Positions 63,889-64,000 of a DNA stretch of 64,000 bases are shown here, one piece after another. This stretch comes from Kitasatospora cineracea (lineage in GTDB: Bacteria > Actinomycetota > Actinomycetes > Streptomycetales > Streptomycetaceae): assembly GCF_003751605.1 (NCBI RefSeq), contig NZ_RJVJ01000001.1, forward strand, positions 868,001-932,000, read 5' to 3'. Both the position numbers and the translations under genes were made by a program. The stretch's first letter is position 1. Each line of letters starts with the position of its first letter. A model generated the notes under the pieces. The model searched no databases. It saw nothing but the letters and a program-made list of their open reading frames with translations, and was not told where the DNA came from.

Positions 63889-64000
63889 CTACCCCTTGCG
63901 GCGGCGCAGCGTCACCGCCAGCACGAACAGCGCCGTCAGCACCGCCGCGGCCCGCAGCACGCCCGGCGCGGCCGCCCAGGTGGTGGCGCCCGCGTCGCTG
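63889..64000 (-). CDS. C-terminus of a membrane-anchored protein (cut by window edge)
   Basis: A minus-strand frame from 64000 to the TAG at 63889-63891. It ends with a hydrophobic helix LRAAAVLTALFVLAVTL and a basic RRRKG tail, the usual end of a secreted protein with a C-terminal anchor. The rest lies outside the window. Confidence 0.6.
   Translation of the reverse strand, partial: SDAGATTWAAAPGVLRAAAVLTALFVLAVTLRRRKG

Overview
This is chromosomal DNA from a high-GC actinomycete of the family Streptomycetaceae (Streptomyces or Kitasatospora). The evidence is the extreme GC content, many GTG starts, long shadow reading frames on both strands, and a gene order typical of the core chromosome: purU, a DtxR-type regulator divergent from a SIS-domain gene, pdxH, a short citrate synthase, serC, then an AzgA-type permease, DUF2530, a P-type ATPase, DUF3027 and mqnB/mqnD. 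I see no rRNA, tRNA, CRISPR array, transposase or integrase.

Left part (1-15.5 kb): a truncated GNAT gene, two MFS exporters (one behind a DasR-type operator), an anti-sigma-like ATP-binding protein, purU, a solute-binding lipoprotein, an XRE/TPR regulator divergent from a small primase-polymerase-like gene, and dmdR1 divergent from nagS. A DUF4231-like membrane protein and an alpha/beta hydrolase form a pair.

15.5-24.5 kb: a complete FxSxx-COOH peptide system on the minus strand. In transcription order it has fxsA (57-aa peptide ending FQSSI), fxsB (radical SAM/SPASM with a fused HEXXH domain), an AAC(3)-fold acetyltransferase overlapping fxsB by 4 bases, fxsC (TIR-like) and fxsT (ParA-like, TIR-like, NB-ARC and TPR).

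24.6-40.4 kb: metabolic and regulatory genes: pdxH, citrate synthase 2, serC, a GH35 beta-galactosidase, thpR, GNAT, a MarR-MFS pair, a DUF1707-FHA protein, a SLOG-like protein, a second archaeal-type AspRS, a PucR regulator and a PLP decarboxylase.

40.4-46.4 kb: an accessory island. It begins with an orphan vapB next to a decayed vapC. The 58 bp at 40830-40887 is a copy of an internal piece of the AzgA permease gene and lies in direct orientation to the parent at 46491-46554. Between the two copies is what looks like a second ribosomal-peptide locus. It holds a 52-aa peptide made mostly of two 20-residue repeats, a free-standing HEXXH peptide-modification protein, a TPR-2OG/Fe(II) oxygenase, a Cys-rich zinc-ribbon-like protein, a one-helix membrane protein and a divergent XRE/TPR regulator-NUDIX operon. 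The precursor is too short for ordinary gene calling and is the main discovery candidate.

46.4-64 kb: core genes again (AzgA permease, DUF2530, CtpE-like ATPase, sacsin-like ATP-binding protein, DUF3027, MFS, DUF2771, futalosine-pathway mqnB and mqnD, cold-shock protein, secreted esterase, HAD phosphatase, iron-siderophore binding lipoprotein). Three intergenic spots carry the same 125-bp element: perfect 20-bp inverted arms around a loop of exactly 85 bases.
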